From assembly GCA_021158625.1 (NCBI GenBank), contig JAGGUG010000007.1, forward strand, positions 1 through 34,463: 34,463 nucleotides of DNA, in the 5' to 3' direction. Of the stretch, positions 24,991 to 34,463 are shown in pieces. The notes beneath the pieces were generated by a model. It had not been told where the DNA came from, did no database searches, and was given only the letters and a program-made list of their open reading frames with translations. Numbering within the stretch: position 1 is the stretch's first letter; the number at the start of each line of letters is the position of its first letter. The stretch is from Candidatus Omnitrophota bacterium. Its GTDB lineage: Bacteria; Omnitrophota; 4484-213. The translations under genes and the position numbers were made by a program.

Positions 24991-26967
24991 TCACGCTTCA
25001 CGCTTCACGCTTTTAGAATCCTTATCTTTAGCGTCTGGCGTGTGGCGTGCAGCCCTATCATCTTTCTCTTCCTGGCCAATCCCCACAATCTCCCTCACCT
25101 CTTTGCCGCTGAGAACCTCTTTTTTTAATAGGGTAGAAGCAAGTAATTCTAACCTTTCCCGATATTTGCTCAGGAGTTTCTTTGCCCGCTGATAACACTC
25201 ATCAATAATCCGACGCACCTCTTCATCGATAATCTGAGCCGTCTTTTCACTATAATTTCTTTCATCTAAAATATCCCGCCCTAAAAATAACTGCTTTTTC
25301 CTTTTACCAAAGGTTAGATTACCCAATCTGCTCATCCCAAACTCACAGACCATCTGACGGGCTATTTCAGTAGCTACCTCTAAATCATTCTGGGCACCAC
25401 TAGTAATCTCTTCGTTCATCAACTCTTCAGATGCCCGTCCTCCTAATAAAACTGTGAGCTTATCCAAGAGTTCTTTCCTGCTGATCAAATAACGGTCTTT
25501 AAGAGGCATCTGCATCGTGTATCCGAGAGCAGATGTTCCTCTCGGGAGAATAGAAACCTTATGCAACTGCTCTTCATCTAAAATAAGCAGAGATAGCAAG
25601 GCGTGTCCAGATTCGTGAGCGCTGATAACTTTCTTTTCCTTTTCGCTGATTACTCTGCTTTTTCTTTCCGGACCAGCCATTACCCGCTCAATAGATGCCT
25701 CTAATTCTTCCATTCCTACTACCTCTTTATTATGACGCACGGCCAATAAGGCGGCTTCGTTGGCTAAATTGGCCAGATCTGCCCCGGAAAATCCCGGTGT
25801 CTGACAGGCGATAGAGTTCAAATCTACATCCTCAGCCAACTTAATCTTGCGGGTATGTACCTTTAAAATCCCTTCTCTCCCTTTTATGTCCGGTTTATCA
25901 ATGACAATCTGACGGTCAAATCTCCCTGGCCTTAGCAAAGCAATATCAAGAACATCGGGTCGGTTGGTTGCCCCAATAAGAATAACCCCTTCGCGGGTAT
26001 CAAAACCGTCCATCTCCACCAACAAGGCATTCAGGGTTTGTTCCCTTTCATCGTGAACCGCCCCAATCCCGGCAAATCTCTGCCTGCCTACGGCATCAAT
26101 CTCATCAATGAAGATTATGCAACCCTTATTTTCGGCTTTAGCCGCCTTTCTTGCCTGGTCAAAAAGGTCACGCACCCGTGATGCCCCCACTCCTACAAAC
26201 ATCTCTACAAAATCCGAGCCACTGATAGAGAAGAAGGGAACCCCGGCTTCCCCAGCCACTGCTCGGGCTAAAATCGTTTTTCCACAGCCTGGAGGCCCCA
26301 TCAGCAAAACACCCTTGGGGATCTTTCCTCCTAACTTCTGGAATTTTTTAGGGTTTTTCAAAAACTCGACGATTTCCTGAAGTTCTTCTTTAGCCTCATC
26401 TACCCCGGCTACATCCTCAAAGGTGGTCTTTACTATATCCTGAGAAAGCTTTGCTCTGCTTTTGCCAAAAGAAAAGAGCCGTCCTGCTCCTTGCTGTATC
26501 CCCTTATGCGCCATAAACCAGATAAACATAATAAATAAACCTATTGGCAATAGAGAGAAGAAAAGGGAAGAGAAGAATGTCCTCTGCGGACCAATCTCAA
26601 AATCAGGAACATTCTCTCTAATCGCCTTTATCAATTCTGTATCGCTTTCTGGAACATAAACCCGATAGAACTTCCCATTAGCAAGTTCGCCCTGGATAAG
26701 TTCGCCTATCTTATAACAAGATTTAATTTCCCCTCTTTCTCTATTCTGCAAAACCATGGCATAAAATTCAGGATAAGAAAGAGGTTGGGGGCTGAGTCTA
26801 TCTGCTAACGGTGAAAACTTATAAAGATAGATAAAAAAGAGTCCAATAATCAACCAGATAATCAAACCTCGCCAGTCGGGTTTTCTATACTCCTGCTTGT
26901 TCTCCTTTTCAGAATCAATGTCAGTAGGACCAAGGCCATCAAGTTTAGGTTTAATTGGGTTAGGCAT
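24991..26967 (-). CDS. ftsH: ATP-dependent zinc metalloprotease FtsH
   Basis: 658 aa; [80 protein letters not shown]. Confidence 0.98.
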   Translation of the reverse strand: MPNPIKPKLDGLGPTDIDSEKENKQEYRKPDWRGLIIWLIIGLFFIYLYKFSPLADRLSPQPLSYPEFYAMVLQNRERGEIKSCYKIGELIQGELANGKFYRVYVPESDTELIKAIRENVPDFEIGPQRTFFSSLFFSLLPIGLFIMFIWFMAHKGIQQGAGRLFSFGKSRAKLSQDIVKTTFEDVAGVDEAKEELQEIVEFLKNPKKFQKLGGKIPKGVLLMGPPGCGKTILARAVAGEAGVPFFSISGSDFVEMFVGVGASRVRDLFDQARKAAKAENKGCIIFIDEIDAVGRQRFAGIGAVHDEREQTLNALLVEMDGFDTREGVILIGATNRPDVLDIALLRPGRFDRQIVIDKPDIKGREGILKVHTRKIKLAEDVDLNSIACQTPGFSGADLANLANEAALLAVRHNKEVVGMEELEASIERVMAGPERKSRVISEKEKKVISAHESGHALLSLLILDEEQLHKVSILPRGTSALGYTMQMPLKDRYLISRKELLDKLTVLLGGRASEELMNEEITSGAQNDLEVATEIARQMVCEFGMSRLGNLTFGKRKKQLFLGRDILDERNYSEKTAQIIDEEVRRIIDECYQRAKKLLSKYRERLELLASTLLKKEVLSGKEVREIVGIGQEEKDDRAARHTPDAKDKDSKSVKREA

Positions 26968-27047
26968 CTTTCTAACTCCCTTCTTTGCTTAACACTTCTA
27001 TCTTATCATTTTTCTGCTCGTTTCCCGTTAGAAAGCCCCACCCCTTT

Positions 27048-28061
27048 CTAACGGCGTTTACCTTTGCTTGCCTTGACAAAGACAATTCTATCATATTCCT
27101 TTTGAATCCTGAGCTGCGGTAAATCCAAAAATAAATTCTTTTTGTTTTTATTTATCAAGCCATCCAACGATTGCCAATGCTGATAGGTAATTTGTCTTGT
27201 ATCCCCCTTTGCCTTCTTAATCGCCAAACGCAAAATCCTTTTTTGTAGGGCAGGATGAAAATTGTCCAGCTTGTCTAAAGAAAGAATAACTTTTTTCTTC
27301 GCACATTGGCTAACCCGAGAGAAAGCCTCTCTGCTTATCTCCTGTAAATACTCATTCTCCTCTCTTAGATTCTCGGCGGTGTTAAATAAAATCTGTCCGA
27401 TGCGCGGATTGTATCTTTCTAAATAGGGAAGCAGGCGATGGCGAACTCTATTTCTTAAATAAACCGTTTCTCTATTGCTGCTATCCTCTCTAAACTTTAT
27501 TTTTTTCTGCTTTAAAAAATCCAAAATTTCTTTTCGAGAGGTCTCAATCAGTGGACGCACAATACTTGCTCCCTTAGCAATCATTCTTTTGGGAGACATC
27601 CCGCCCAAACCCTGGCTACCGCCGCCGCGCAAAAGGCGCATCAAGACCGTCTCTATCTGGTCGTCCTTGTTATGCCCTAAGGCAATTTTAGTCGCTCCCT
27701 TCTTCTTTGCCGTCTCTTCCAGAAATTTATATCTTAAGTCCCTTGCCGCTTCTTCCAAAGAGAGTTTTCTTCTCTTAGCGTAAGCCGGAACATCTCTTTT
27801 TTTTGCAATAAAAGGCAAATTTAATTGCTGAGCAATTCTTTGGACAAATAAAACATCTGTTTCGGCTTCTTGTCCGCGAATTTGATGATTAAAATGGGCA
27901 ACAAATAATTCCAAATTATATTCTTCTTTGAGAGAAGATAGAAGAAATAAAAGAGCAACCGAATCTGCTCCGCCGGAAACTGCAACAATTACCTTATCGT
28001 TTTCAGAGAAGAGATTGTATTTTTTGATTGTTGCTTTTATTTTGTCAATAAAATTTAACAT
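27048..28061 (-). CDS. tilS: tRNA(Ile)-lysidine synthase
   Basis: 337 aa; VIVAVSGGADSVALLFLL (PP-loop), AHFNHQIRGQEAETD, ALGHNKDDQIETVLMRLLRGGG. Confidence 0.96.
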   Translation of the reverse strand: MLNFIDKIKATIKKYNLFSENDKVIVAVSGGADSVALLFLLSSLKEEYNLELFVAHFNHQIRGQEAETDVLFVQRIAQQLNLPFIAKKRDVPAYAKRRKLSLEEAARDLRYKFLEETAKKKGATKIALGHNKDDQIETVLMRLLRGGGSQGLGGMSPKRMIAKGASIVRPLIETSRKEILDFLKQKKIKFREDSSNRETVYLRNRVRHRLLPYLERYNPRIGQILFNTAENLREENEYLQEISREAFSRVSQCAKKKVILSLDKLDNFHPALQKRILRLAIKKAKGDTRQITYQHWQSLDGLINKNKKNLFLDLPQLRIQKEYDRIVFVKASKGKRR

Positions 28062-28100
28062 TTATGGATTTGTCTTTTTAAATCTTTCGTTCCTCATTCA

Positions 28101-28250
28101 TCATTTAATAATCAATTCATCCATCTTCTCCAAAATTTTAAGTTTTTTAAGAAATGGAAGTTTTCTTTGTTTTTGAATAATCTTGGCTCGCTCTTGAGAA
28201 AAAACCTTCCAGAATTCTTTGGGCGTTTTTGAATTAAGAAGTTTCTTCAT
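28101..28250 (-). CDS. Small basic protein translationally coupled to a nucleotidyltransferase-like ORF
   Basis: MKKLLNSKTPKEFWKVFSQERAKIIQKQRKLPFLKKLKILEKMDELIIK*; ATGA overlap with the upstream ORF at 28247-28250. Confidence 0.6.
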   Translation of the reverse strand: MKKLLNSKTPKEFWKVFSQERAKIIQKQRKLPFLKKLKILEKMDELIIK

Positions 28251-28765
28251 CTTTTCTCGGCAATTTTCTTAAATCTTGCATAAATCGGATACTGTTTATC
28301 GTCAAATTTTCTAAGCAATCTTTTTAGCAAATCCATATCGGCAAAAGACAGAAGTTCTTTTATCGCAAACTTATCTTTTTCTCTGACTGATATAAGTAAA
28401 GTAGCGATAAGATATTCCGCAGTAAGTATTTTTGTCCTTACTCCATTAACCTTTATCTTTTTACTTTTTTTTACCGCTTCTTCAAATAAAGGATGAATAA
28501 AAGTGGGTAAAAACTGCACAGGCACATCTTTTATAACTATAAAAACATTTTCTATCTTGCATTTCCTTTGGCGAAAGTAACTATAGATATTGTGAAAATT
28601 CTCCATAGCATCGATTAAAATGAAGATATCAAGGTCATATGTAGCTTGCGGTTCAAGATAGTAGTTTTTCGCTATGCCACCGCCTATAGCATAATCTTTA
28701 ATTACTTTTTTCTTTTTAAGGCTGTTTATTTCGCTTATAACCCCTAAAATTCCTTTAACTTTCAT
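28247..28765 (-). CDS. Nucleotidyltransferase-fold protein (AbiEii-like)
   Basis: 172 aa; YAIGGGIAKNYYLEPQATYDLDIFILI, KTKILTAEYLIATLLISVREKDKFAIKELL-type layout. Confidence 0.7.
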   Translation of the reverse strand: MKVKGILGVISEINSLKKKKVIKDYAIGGGIAKNYYLEPQATYDLDIFILIDAMENFHNIYSYFRQRKCKIENVFIVIKDVPVQFLPTFIHPLFEEAVKKSKKIKVNGVRTKILTAEYLIATLLISVREKDKFAIKELLSFADMDLLKRLLRKFDDKQYPIYARFKKIAEKR

Positions 28766-28849
28766 TTACAAAAACCTCTTGGCATTCTCCTTACACCTCA
28801 CTTTACTTCTACGAAGCCAAATACATAAGTATTTGGCGAAGTAGAGTGG

Positions 28850-28896
28850 TGGCGGTGATTGGAATCGAGCCAATGACATAACGGGTATGAGCCCCG
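28850..28896 (-). pseudogene. 3'-half tRNA-Met remnant
   Basis: Reverse complement ggctcatacccgttatgtcattggctcgattccaatcaccgcca-cca; T-arm, acceptor 3' strand and CCA present; 5' half replaced by ccatagtttctaacgg. Confidence 0.65.
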
Positions 28897-28909
28897 TTAG
28901 AAACTATGG

Positions 28910-28983
28910 TGACGAAGGCTGGATTTGAACCAGCGACATAGCGGGTATGAGCCGCTTGCTCTACCAGACTGAGCTACTCCGTC
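28910..28983 (-). tRNA. tRNA-Met(CAT), elongator-like
   Basis: GACGGAGTAGCTCAGTCTGGTAGAGCAAGCGGCTCATACCCGCTATGTCGCTGGTTCAAATCCAGCCTTCGTCA then CCA; loop CTCATAC. Confidence 0.93.
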
Positions 28984-28991
28984 TTTCCTTA

Positions 28992-29084
28992 CTCGCCGAA
29001 TCCTTATAGAGGCGATAGAGAAATTGTCTCTAATTATACTTGAAGGCGAGAGCCGAAGCCCCGAAACTTCGGGGCTGAGGATAG
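28992..29084. repeat. Two-hairpin dispersed element, copy A7
   Basis: tcgccgaatccttatagaggcgatagagaaattgtctctaattatacttgaaggcgagagccgaagccccgaaacttcggggctgaggata. Confidence 0.85.
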
Positions 29085-29213
29085 TTTTTATTTCTCTCGC
29101 TTCGCAAAATTTGATCCTGAACCCCGACGCAATGTCGGAGTGAAGGACCTAGTTATTTCAGTTCAGTTCCTTCGTCGTCTCGACTTTCGTCGCGACTCCT
29201 CAAAATCAAAAAT

Positions 29214-30368
29214 TTACTTCATAAACTTTTGCTGAATTTGAAAAACCTTACCTTCGGTCTGGATAGAAGGAGCAATGATAATCTCGGTAAGCTGCATCTC
29301 GCGGATATTTCTTGCTCCCACATTCCCCATTGAGGTCTTTAATGCCCCAACAAGGTTCTGTGAACCATCGTCTAATCTTGCCGGGCCAAAAAGAATCTCT
29401 TTAAGCGTCCCGGTTGTCCCCACACGAATACGCGTCCCCCGCGGAAGATTAGCATGAGGAGTTGCCATTCCCCAATGATAACCTCTGCCCGGCGCCTCCT
29501 TTGCCCGGGCAAAAGCCGAACCAACCATCACTGCATCTGCTCCACAGGCAAAGGCTTTACAGATATCACCACCACGCACCATCCCGCCATCGGCAATAAT
29601 TGGGATATACTCTCCTTTCTGCTTATAATAAAAATCACGTGCTGCGGCGCAATCGCAGATAGCCGTGACCTGCGGCACACCAATCCCCAAAACACCGCGG
29701 GTTGTGCAGGCTGCTCCCGGTCCAATCCCGATTAGGAGCCCGCTTGTGCCTGTCCCTAATAACTCTAAAGCAGTCTTATAAGTAACACAATTTCCAATAA
29801 TCACCGGAATTTTCATCTGCTTACAGAATCTGGAGAAATCAAGGCTTTTGTATTGGGAAGAAATATGACGCAGCGTGGTAACCGTCGCCTGAACCACAAA
29901 TATATCTGCGCCGGCTTCCTCAGCGAGTTTGCCAAATCGCTCTGCCCGTTGAGGAATAGAACTTACCACTGCCGGCACGCCGGCTTTTTTTATCTCTTCA
30001 ATTCTCTGGCTAATTAGTTTCTCTTTGATTGGCTCTAAATAAATACTCTGAACCAATTCAGTAGCCTGCTCTGAAGAGGCTCTGGCAATCTTCTCTAAGA
30101 CTTCTTCGGGCTCCTCATATCTGGTCTGAATTCCCTCTAAATTCAAAACCGCAAGTCCCCCTAATTTGCCCATCTCAATAGCAAACCTAACATCAACCAC
30201 ACCATCCATTGCCGCTGCGATTATCGGAACAGGATATCTCTTTCCATCAATTTCCCAAGAGATATCTACTTCCTCGGGATTGATAGTAACTGTCCCCGGC
30301 ACTAAAGACACCTCATCAAAACCATAACACCTGCGGGCTTTTCTGCCCTGTCCAATCCACATTCCCAT
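29214..30368 (-). CDS. IMP dehydrogenase/GMP reductase-family protein (GuaB3-like, no CBS insert)
   Basis: 384 aa; MGMWIGQGRKARRCYGFDEVSLVPG, GPGAACTTRGVLGIGVPQVTAI, IIADGGMVRGGDICKAFACGADAVMVGSAFA. Confidence 0.9.
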   Translation of the reverse strand: MGMWIGQGRKARRCYGFDEVSLVPGTVTINPEEVDISWEIDGKRYPVPIIAAAMDGVVDVRFAIEMGKLGGLAVLNLEGIQTRYEEPEEVLEKIARASSEQATELVQSIYLEPIKEKLISQRIEEIKKAGVPAVVSSIPQRAERFGKLAEEAGADIFVVQATVTTLRHISSQYKSLDFSRFCKQMKIPVIIGNCVTYKTALELLGTGTSGLLIGIGPGAACTTRGVLGIGVPQVTAICDCAAARDFYYKQKGEYIPIIADGGMVRGGDICKAFACGADAVMVGSAFARAKEAPGRGYHWGMATPHANLPRGTRIRVGTTGTLKEILFGPARLDDGSQNLVGALKTSMGNVGARNIREMQLTEIIIAPSIQTEGKVFQIQQKFMK

Positions 30369-30400
30369 GATTCCTCCTGCTATAACTTCGTTATAGCTAA

Positions 30401-31126
30401 TTAGACATCCGTTTCGACGGATGTCTCATAGAGTATCCGCGAGCAACTGTTGCAAAATATCAATTCTTCACCCATCTTTATTTCTTCAATAACCTGAGGA
30501 GTAAGCATAAAACGACACTCTCCGCAGGCGCCATCTTTCACTGCTGACATTGCCTTTCCACCTTTTTTAACCAAAATCCTTTCATACTGAGAAAGAAGTG
30601 AAGGTTCGATACGGGCAACAAACGGTTCTTTCTTTTTATTCAACTCCTTTATCTTCTCGTCGATCTCCTGACAGCGTCTCTCTGCCAGCTCTTCCTCTTG
30701 CCTGAGTTTCTCCCTTTCTTTGTTTAAATCTTCTTTCTGCTGCAAAAAGGTCTTGTTTATCTCTTCAACCTCATCCAACAAACCGATTATTTTTTCTTCC
30801 AATAGAGAAACATCGGCCTTTAGATTTTTAATCTCTGCCTCTAAAGAACTATACTCCTTATTCGTCTTCACCTGATATAATTGCACATTGTGTTTTTTGA
30901 TTGTCTCTTCTTTACTCTTCAAATCCCCTTCCATTTTCTTAATTTCTAACTGTCTATTCTTTAGTTTCTGCTCGGTTTGCTTAACTTTTTCCTCTCTTTC
31001 TTTATATTCCTGCTTCAGTAAATTTAACTCCTCGGGAACCTTTTTTCTTTCAGCATTCAACTCATAAATCTGGCTATCCAGTGCTTGCAGTTTAACTAAA
31101 ATTTTAATTTGCTGTTTTAGGTCCAA
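30401..31126 (-). CDS. Coiled-coil protein with C4-type zinc ribbon
   Basis: 241 aa; long coiled coil, then DGACGECRFMLTPQVIEEIKMGEELIFCNSCSRILYE. TTG start. Confidence 0.9.
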   Translation of the reverse strand: MDLKQQIKILVKLQALDSQIYELNAERKKVPEELNLLKQEYKEREEKVKQTEQKLKNRQLEIKKMEGDLKSKEETIKKHNVQLYQVKTNKEYSSLEAEIKNLKADVSLLEEKIIGLLDEVEEINKTFLQQKEDLNKEREKLRQEEELAERRCQEIDEKIKELNKKKEPFVARIEPSLLSQYERILVKKGGKAMSAVKDGACGECRFMLTPQVIEEIKMGEELIFCNSCSRILYETSVETDV

Positions 31127-31290
31127 TTTACTCCTTTAATGATGTCCCAGCAAAAATAAATACCAGTAAAGAGGCAAATCACTCCTGTTATGATACGAAA
31201 TAAGGTAGGAAAAGAAGCCCAAAGAGAAAAACGAACCAATACAATGCCTCCAACTATTAAAATAATCCCTGCAATTTCTCGACCTGACAT
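31117..31290 (-). CDS. Small two-helix membrane protein
   Basis: Manual translation: MSGREIAGIILIVGGIVLVRFSLWASFPTLFRIITGVICLFTGIYFCWDIIKGVNWT*; overlaps the next gene by 10 nt. Confidence 0.6.
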   Translation of the reverse strand: MSGREIAGIILIVGGIVLVRFSLWASFPTLFRIITGVICLFTGIYFCWDIIKGVNWT

Positions 31291-31401
31291 AATTTAATTA
31301 TTAACTCCTTAAAAACTGGGATTTACCATTCGTCGAAAGCTAACAACAGCGAAAGTTCGCTCCCGCAAACCTTTCTATCCTCCTCGCTTGCCCGCTCGCG
31401 C

Positions 31402-31475
31402 ACTCCTCGGCTCGCGCCTTCAGGTATAATTAGAGGCAACTTCTCTATTGCCTCTATACAAGGATTCGGCGAGCA
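31402..31475. repeat. Two-hairpin dispersed element, inverted copy A8
   Basis: cgccttcaggtataattagaggcaacttctctattgcctctatacaaggattcggcgag, opposite orientation to A1-A7. Confidence 0.8.
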
Positions 31476-31483
31476 AGGGTTGG

Positions 31484-31557
31484 TGGACGATGCAGGATTT
31501 GAACCTGCGACCTCGTCGATGTGAGCGACGCGCTCTAACCAACTGAGCTAATCGTCC
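31484..31557 (-). tRNA. tRNA-Val(CAC)
   Basis: GGACGATTAGCTCAGTTGGTTAGAGCGCGTCGCTCACATCGACGAGGTCGCAGGTTCAAATCCTGCATCGTCCA then CCA; loop CTCACAT. Confidence 0.96.
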
Positions 31558-31560
31558 TAT

Positions 31561-32205
31561 CTATATCTTCCCTTTTGTAGAAGGAACACCTTTGCGTCGA
31601 GGATCAATTTGCGTTGCCTTATCCAAAGCAATCCCTAAGGCTTTAAAAATTGCCTCTAATGTGTGGTGCAAATCCGAAGTTGGTTTAAGAGTGATATGGA
31701 TATTTATCCCGCAGTTATTTGCAAAAGATTGCAAAAAATGCTTAGCATCCTCAAAGGTATATTTCTCTTCCGATTTTAAATTCTCAATAAATTGTTCCAC
31801 ACCTGTTAAATCATTCCAACTTAAACGAGAAGGCATAAAAGTTTCAAAATTTAAAGAGGATCGCCCGCTTATATCCAGAGTTACCTGCGCCAAAGCCTCA
31901 TCCATCGGCACTGCCGCAAAACCGATTCTCCTTATTCCCTTTTTATCTCCCAACGCCTCTTTAAATGCCTCACCTAAACAAATTCCGATATCCTCGTTTG
32001 TGTGGTGAATACCAACCTCAAGGTCGCCCTCTGCTTTAATCTCTAAGTCAAACAAACCCCAGTAAGTAAATAATTCCAGCATATGGTTTAAAAAGGGAAT
32101 TTTGGTATCTATATCTGCTTTTCCTTCCCCATCTATGTTTAGTGTCAATTTAATGCTGGTTTCTTTGGTTTTGCGGATTTTCTTCGCTATTCTTGTTTTC
32201 ACCAT
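31561..32205 (-). CDS. hisB: Imidazoleglycerol-phosphate dehydratase
   Basis: Likely start MVKTRIAKKIRKTKETSIKLTLNIDGEG at 32205; IPFLNHMLELFTYWG, HHTNEDIGICLGEAF, HFLQSFANNCGINIHI. Confidence 0.95.
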   Translation of the reverse strand: MVKTRIAKKIRKTKETSIKLTLNIDGEGKADIDTKIPFLNHMLELFTYWGLFDLEIKAEGDLEVGIHHTNEDIGICLGEAFKEALGDKKGIRRIGFAAVPMDEALAQVTLDISGRSSLNFETFMPSRLSWNDLTGVEQFIENLKSEEKYTFEDAKHFLQSFANNCGINIHITLKPTSDLHHTLEAIFKALGIALDKATQIDPRRKGVPSTKGKI

Positions 32206-33454
32206 TTCTCCCTCTGCTCTTTGTTTTCTCACCTTGAATGAACCTTACTTCTACTGATTCTTTATGCCTTGGCATCCCTTCTATCTCGGCTAATTTACCG
32301 ATGGCTTCCCTTGCTCTCTCCAACCCCTTTCGGGAATAAGAGATATAATGCGAACTCTTCATAAAGCTATCAATACTTAAACAAGAATGAAAATGGGCCC
32401 TTCCCTGGGTAGGCAGGATATGACTTGGTCCGGCAAAATAATCCCCTACGGTTACCGGTGAATATCTGCCCACAAATATCGCCCCGGCATTCTTTATCAA
32501 GGGAAGAAATTCCTTTGCCTTAGTAAGCATAACCTCAAGATGCTCAGGGGCAAGTAGATTAACCACCTCAGCAGCCTCGTTAATATTTTCTACCAAGACT
32601 ATCCACCCTTTCTGCAACTCTCTCTTCACTTTCTCAGCAAGTCTCTGGGAAGTAGTTACCAATATCCCCTTACCTTCTTTATGCTCCTGTTGGGCAAGGA
32701 GGTCAGCGACTACAAAAGAGGTGGGGGCACTCTCATCGGCTATAATCACCACTTCACTGGGTCCGGCAAGCATATCAATATCAACGAATCCAAAAACCTG
32801 CCTTTTTGCCTCCTGGACATAGGCATTCCCCGGACCAACAATCTTATCTACTTTTCTAATTGTCTGGGTGCCAATGGCTAAACCAGCAATTGCCTGCGCT
32901 CCACCCACCCGATAAATTTCTTTTATCTCTAATAAATTCGCCACCACCAAGATATGGGCATCAATCTCTTTGTGCTCATCTGGGGGAGAGGCAAGGGCAA
33001 TTTCCTTTACCCCGGCGAGCTTTGCCGGGATTACGGACATATACACCGTAGAGATTAAAGGGGCGCTGCCGCCGGGAATATAAATCCCTACCCGATTTAT
33101 TGGATGCACAATCCGACCCAAAACAACACCGTCTTTTCTTGTTTTAAAAGACCTCTTCTTTTCTTTTTTATAAAACTCACTCACATTATCTATCGCTGAG
33201 CGCAATAAAGGAACAAAATCACAATCTATCCGCTGATAAGCCCTGTTTATATCTCCCTCACTAACCCTTATTCTCTTAAGAGGAAGCTTAACCTTATCAA
33301 ATTCCTTTGTCCACCTCAATAATGCCTTATCCCCATTCCTGGCTACATCCTTGATTACCCTCCGCACTACTCTGCTTATCTTCTCGTCTGGGGAATAACT
33401 TAGAAGCGAGGAAATCTTTTCCCGATTGTTTTTATTATAAGTGATTATTTCCAT
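32150..33454 (-). CDS. hisD: Histidinol dehydrogenase
   Basis: 434 aa; YIPGGSAPLISTVYMSVIPAKLAGV, VGGAQAIAGLAIGTQTI, DMLAGPSEVVIIAD, GPSHILPTQGRAHFHSCLS. Confidence 0.97.
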   Translation of the reverse strand: MEIITYNKNNREKISSLLSYSPDEKISRVVRRVIKDVARNGDKALLRWTKEFDKVKLPLKRIRVSEGDINRAYQRIDCDFVPLLRSAIDNVSEFYKKEKKRSFKTRKDGVVLGRIVHPINRVGIYIPGGSAPLISTVYMSVIPAKLAGVKEIALASPPDEHKEIDAHILVVANLLEIKEIYRVGGAQAIAGLAIGTQTIRKVDKIVGPGNAYVQEAKRQVFGFVDIDMLAGPSEVVIIADESAPTSFVVADLLAQQEHKEGKGILVTTSQRLAEKVKRELQKGWIVLVENINEAAEVVNLLAPEHLEVMLTKAKEFLPLIKNAGAIFVGRYSPVTVGDYFAGPSHILPTQGRAHFHSCLSIDSFMKSSHYISYSRKGLERAREAIGKLAEIEGMPRHKESVEVRFIQGEKTKSRGRNGENKNSEENPQNQRNQH

Positions 33455-33465
33455 CCTTCTACTCT

Positions 33466-34463
33466 TTACTCTCTTACCTCTTTTAGTTTCTGCCGAATAA
33501 GTTCCGCCCTCTTGATATCCCTTTGATAGGCGTTTAGTTTCTTTCCCTCTATCTTTTGCAGATGGGCTGGCTGGGTGAGCAAAAAGAGCTCGTTTATTTT
33601 CTTTAACTGAACATCTTTTAAGATATCTAAATCTGCTCCTAAACGCACCATTGAGAGCAGATTCATTGTCTCTCCGCTGTTGATGAAATAGGAGTTCTTT
33701 AAGAGCCCATAAGCCCGCCAGATTTGGTTGTAGAGAATCTCGCGATTTTGTTTCAAGAGAAGTTTTCTCCTTTCCTCTTCATAATTAATAATCTGACGCA
33801 CCACCCTTTCTAAGTTATCAATAATATCCTCTTCACTCCTGCCTAAAGTAATCTGATTGGAGAATTGAAAAAAGTTTCCACTTGCCTCTGTCCCCTCGCC
33901 ATAAAGCCCGCGGGCAACAATCCCTAATTTGGAAAGCGTCTGCAAAATACTTCCTATCTGCTTACTCATCACCAGTGCCGGCAGATGGAGCATCAGAGAG
34001 GCGCGCATCCCCGTGCCTACATTTGTCGGGCAGGCAGTGAGATAACCCCACTGCGGGCTAAAGGCATAGTTTAATTTCTGCTCTAACTGCTCGTCTAATT
34101 CATTAATCAGTCGCCAGGCATCACTCAGATTAAAGCCCGATTGGAAGACCTGAATTCGCAGATGGTCTTCCTCATTGAGCATTACGCTGATAATCTCTTT
34201 CTCGCTAATAACTACCGCCTTGGAGTCCCTGCCCCTCGTCTGCTCCCGACTAATCAAATGCCTCTCTAATAAAAATTGTTTATCAAGGGCATCCAACCTA
34301 TCAAGCTCAGCAAAAAGGCCGTTCTTTAAATATTTAATTTGGAAAATAGCATCTTTCATCAGAGAGAGAACCTCTTTTCTCTCTTTTTTATCGGCCCACT
34401 GGGGAAAGGAAAAATCCCTCAGATTCCTTGCCAGACGAATTCTGCTACTAATCACAATATGCG
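33466..34463 (-). CDS. mcsB: Protein-arginine kinase McsB (ATP:guanido phosphotransferase), 5' end beyond right edge
   Basis: Frame open through the right edge (..AHIVISSRIRLARNLRDFSFP); GYLTACPTNVGTGMRASLMLHLPAL, GLYGEGTEASGNFFQFSNQITLG. Confidence 0.93.
   Translation of the reverse strand, partial: HIVISSRIRLARNLRDFSFPQWADKKERKEVLSLMKDAIFQIKYLKNGLFAELDRLDALDKQFLLERHLISREQTRGRDSKAVVISEKEIISVMLNEEDHLRIQVFQSGFNLSDAWRLINELDEQLEQKLNYAFSPQWGYLTACPTNVGTGMRASLMLHLPALVMSKQIGSILQTLSKLGIVARGLYGEGTEASGNFFQFSNQITLGRSEEDIIDNLERVVRQIINYEEERRKLLLKQNREILYNQIWRAYGLLKNSYFINSGETMNLLSMVRLGADLDILKDVQLKKINELFLLTQPAHLQKIEGKKLNAYQRDIKRAELIRQKLKEVRE

Noticed and set aside
31402-31475. Promoter carried by the two-hairpin element (tataat in 'aggtataattagaggc')
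   Set aside because: A TATAAT-like box occurs in the simple copies, but no convincing -35 at the right spacing was found and nested copies lack the box.

Overview
The window is a 34.5 kb bacterial chromosomal segment in which essentially every credible CDS lies on the minus strand. It carries housekeeping genes: rarA (runs off the left edge), pheT, trkH/ktrB-type, serS, rtcB plus archease, gyrA, gyrB, a DUF721 gene, dnaN, metF, ftsH, tilS, a guaB3-like gene, a C4 zinc-ribbon gene, hisB, hisD and mcsB (runs off the right edge). It also has a probable 6S RNA and five intact tRNAs (Ser-GGA, Arg-GCG, Ser-UGA, Met-CAU, Val-CAC). Between them sit small toxin-antitoxin-like modules (MntA/HepT-like twice, one with an in-frame amber codon; BrnT/BrnA-like; PIN; NYN; a NTase pair) and several families of short palindromic repeats. 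The most interesting signals are: (1) tRNA-Ser(UGA) bracketed by a perfect 17-bp inverted repeat inside the split remains of a second tRNA-Ser; (2) a multi-copy two-hairpin element whose copies are nested inside sibling copies, with compensated stems; (3) repeats that intrude in frame into PheT and GyrB; (4) an untracked small three-helix membrane protein readable only through an A_AAA_AAG -1 slippery heptamer; (5) a plus-strand ~50-nt putative RNA with a near-consensus promoter, a GAAA-capped hairpin and a terminator; (6) long palindromes abutting the stop codons of gyrB and archease. Lineage cannot be fixed from the sequence alone. The repeat style resembles uncultured candidate-phylum genomes, which is inference only.
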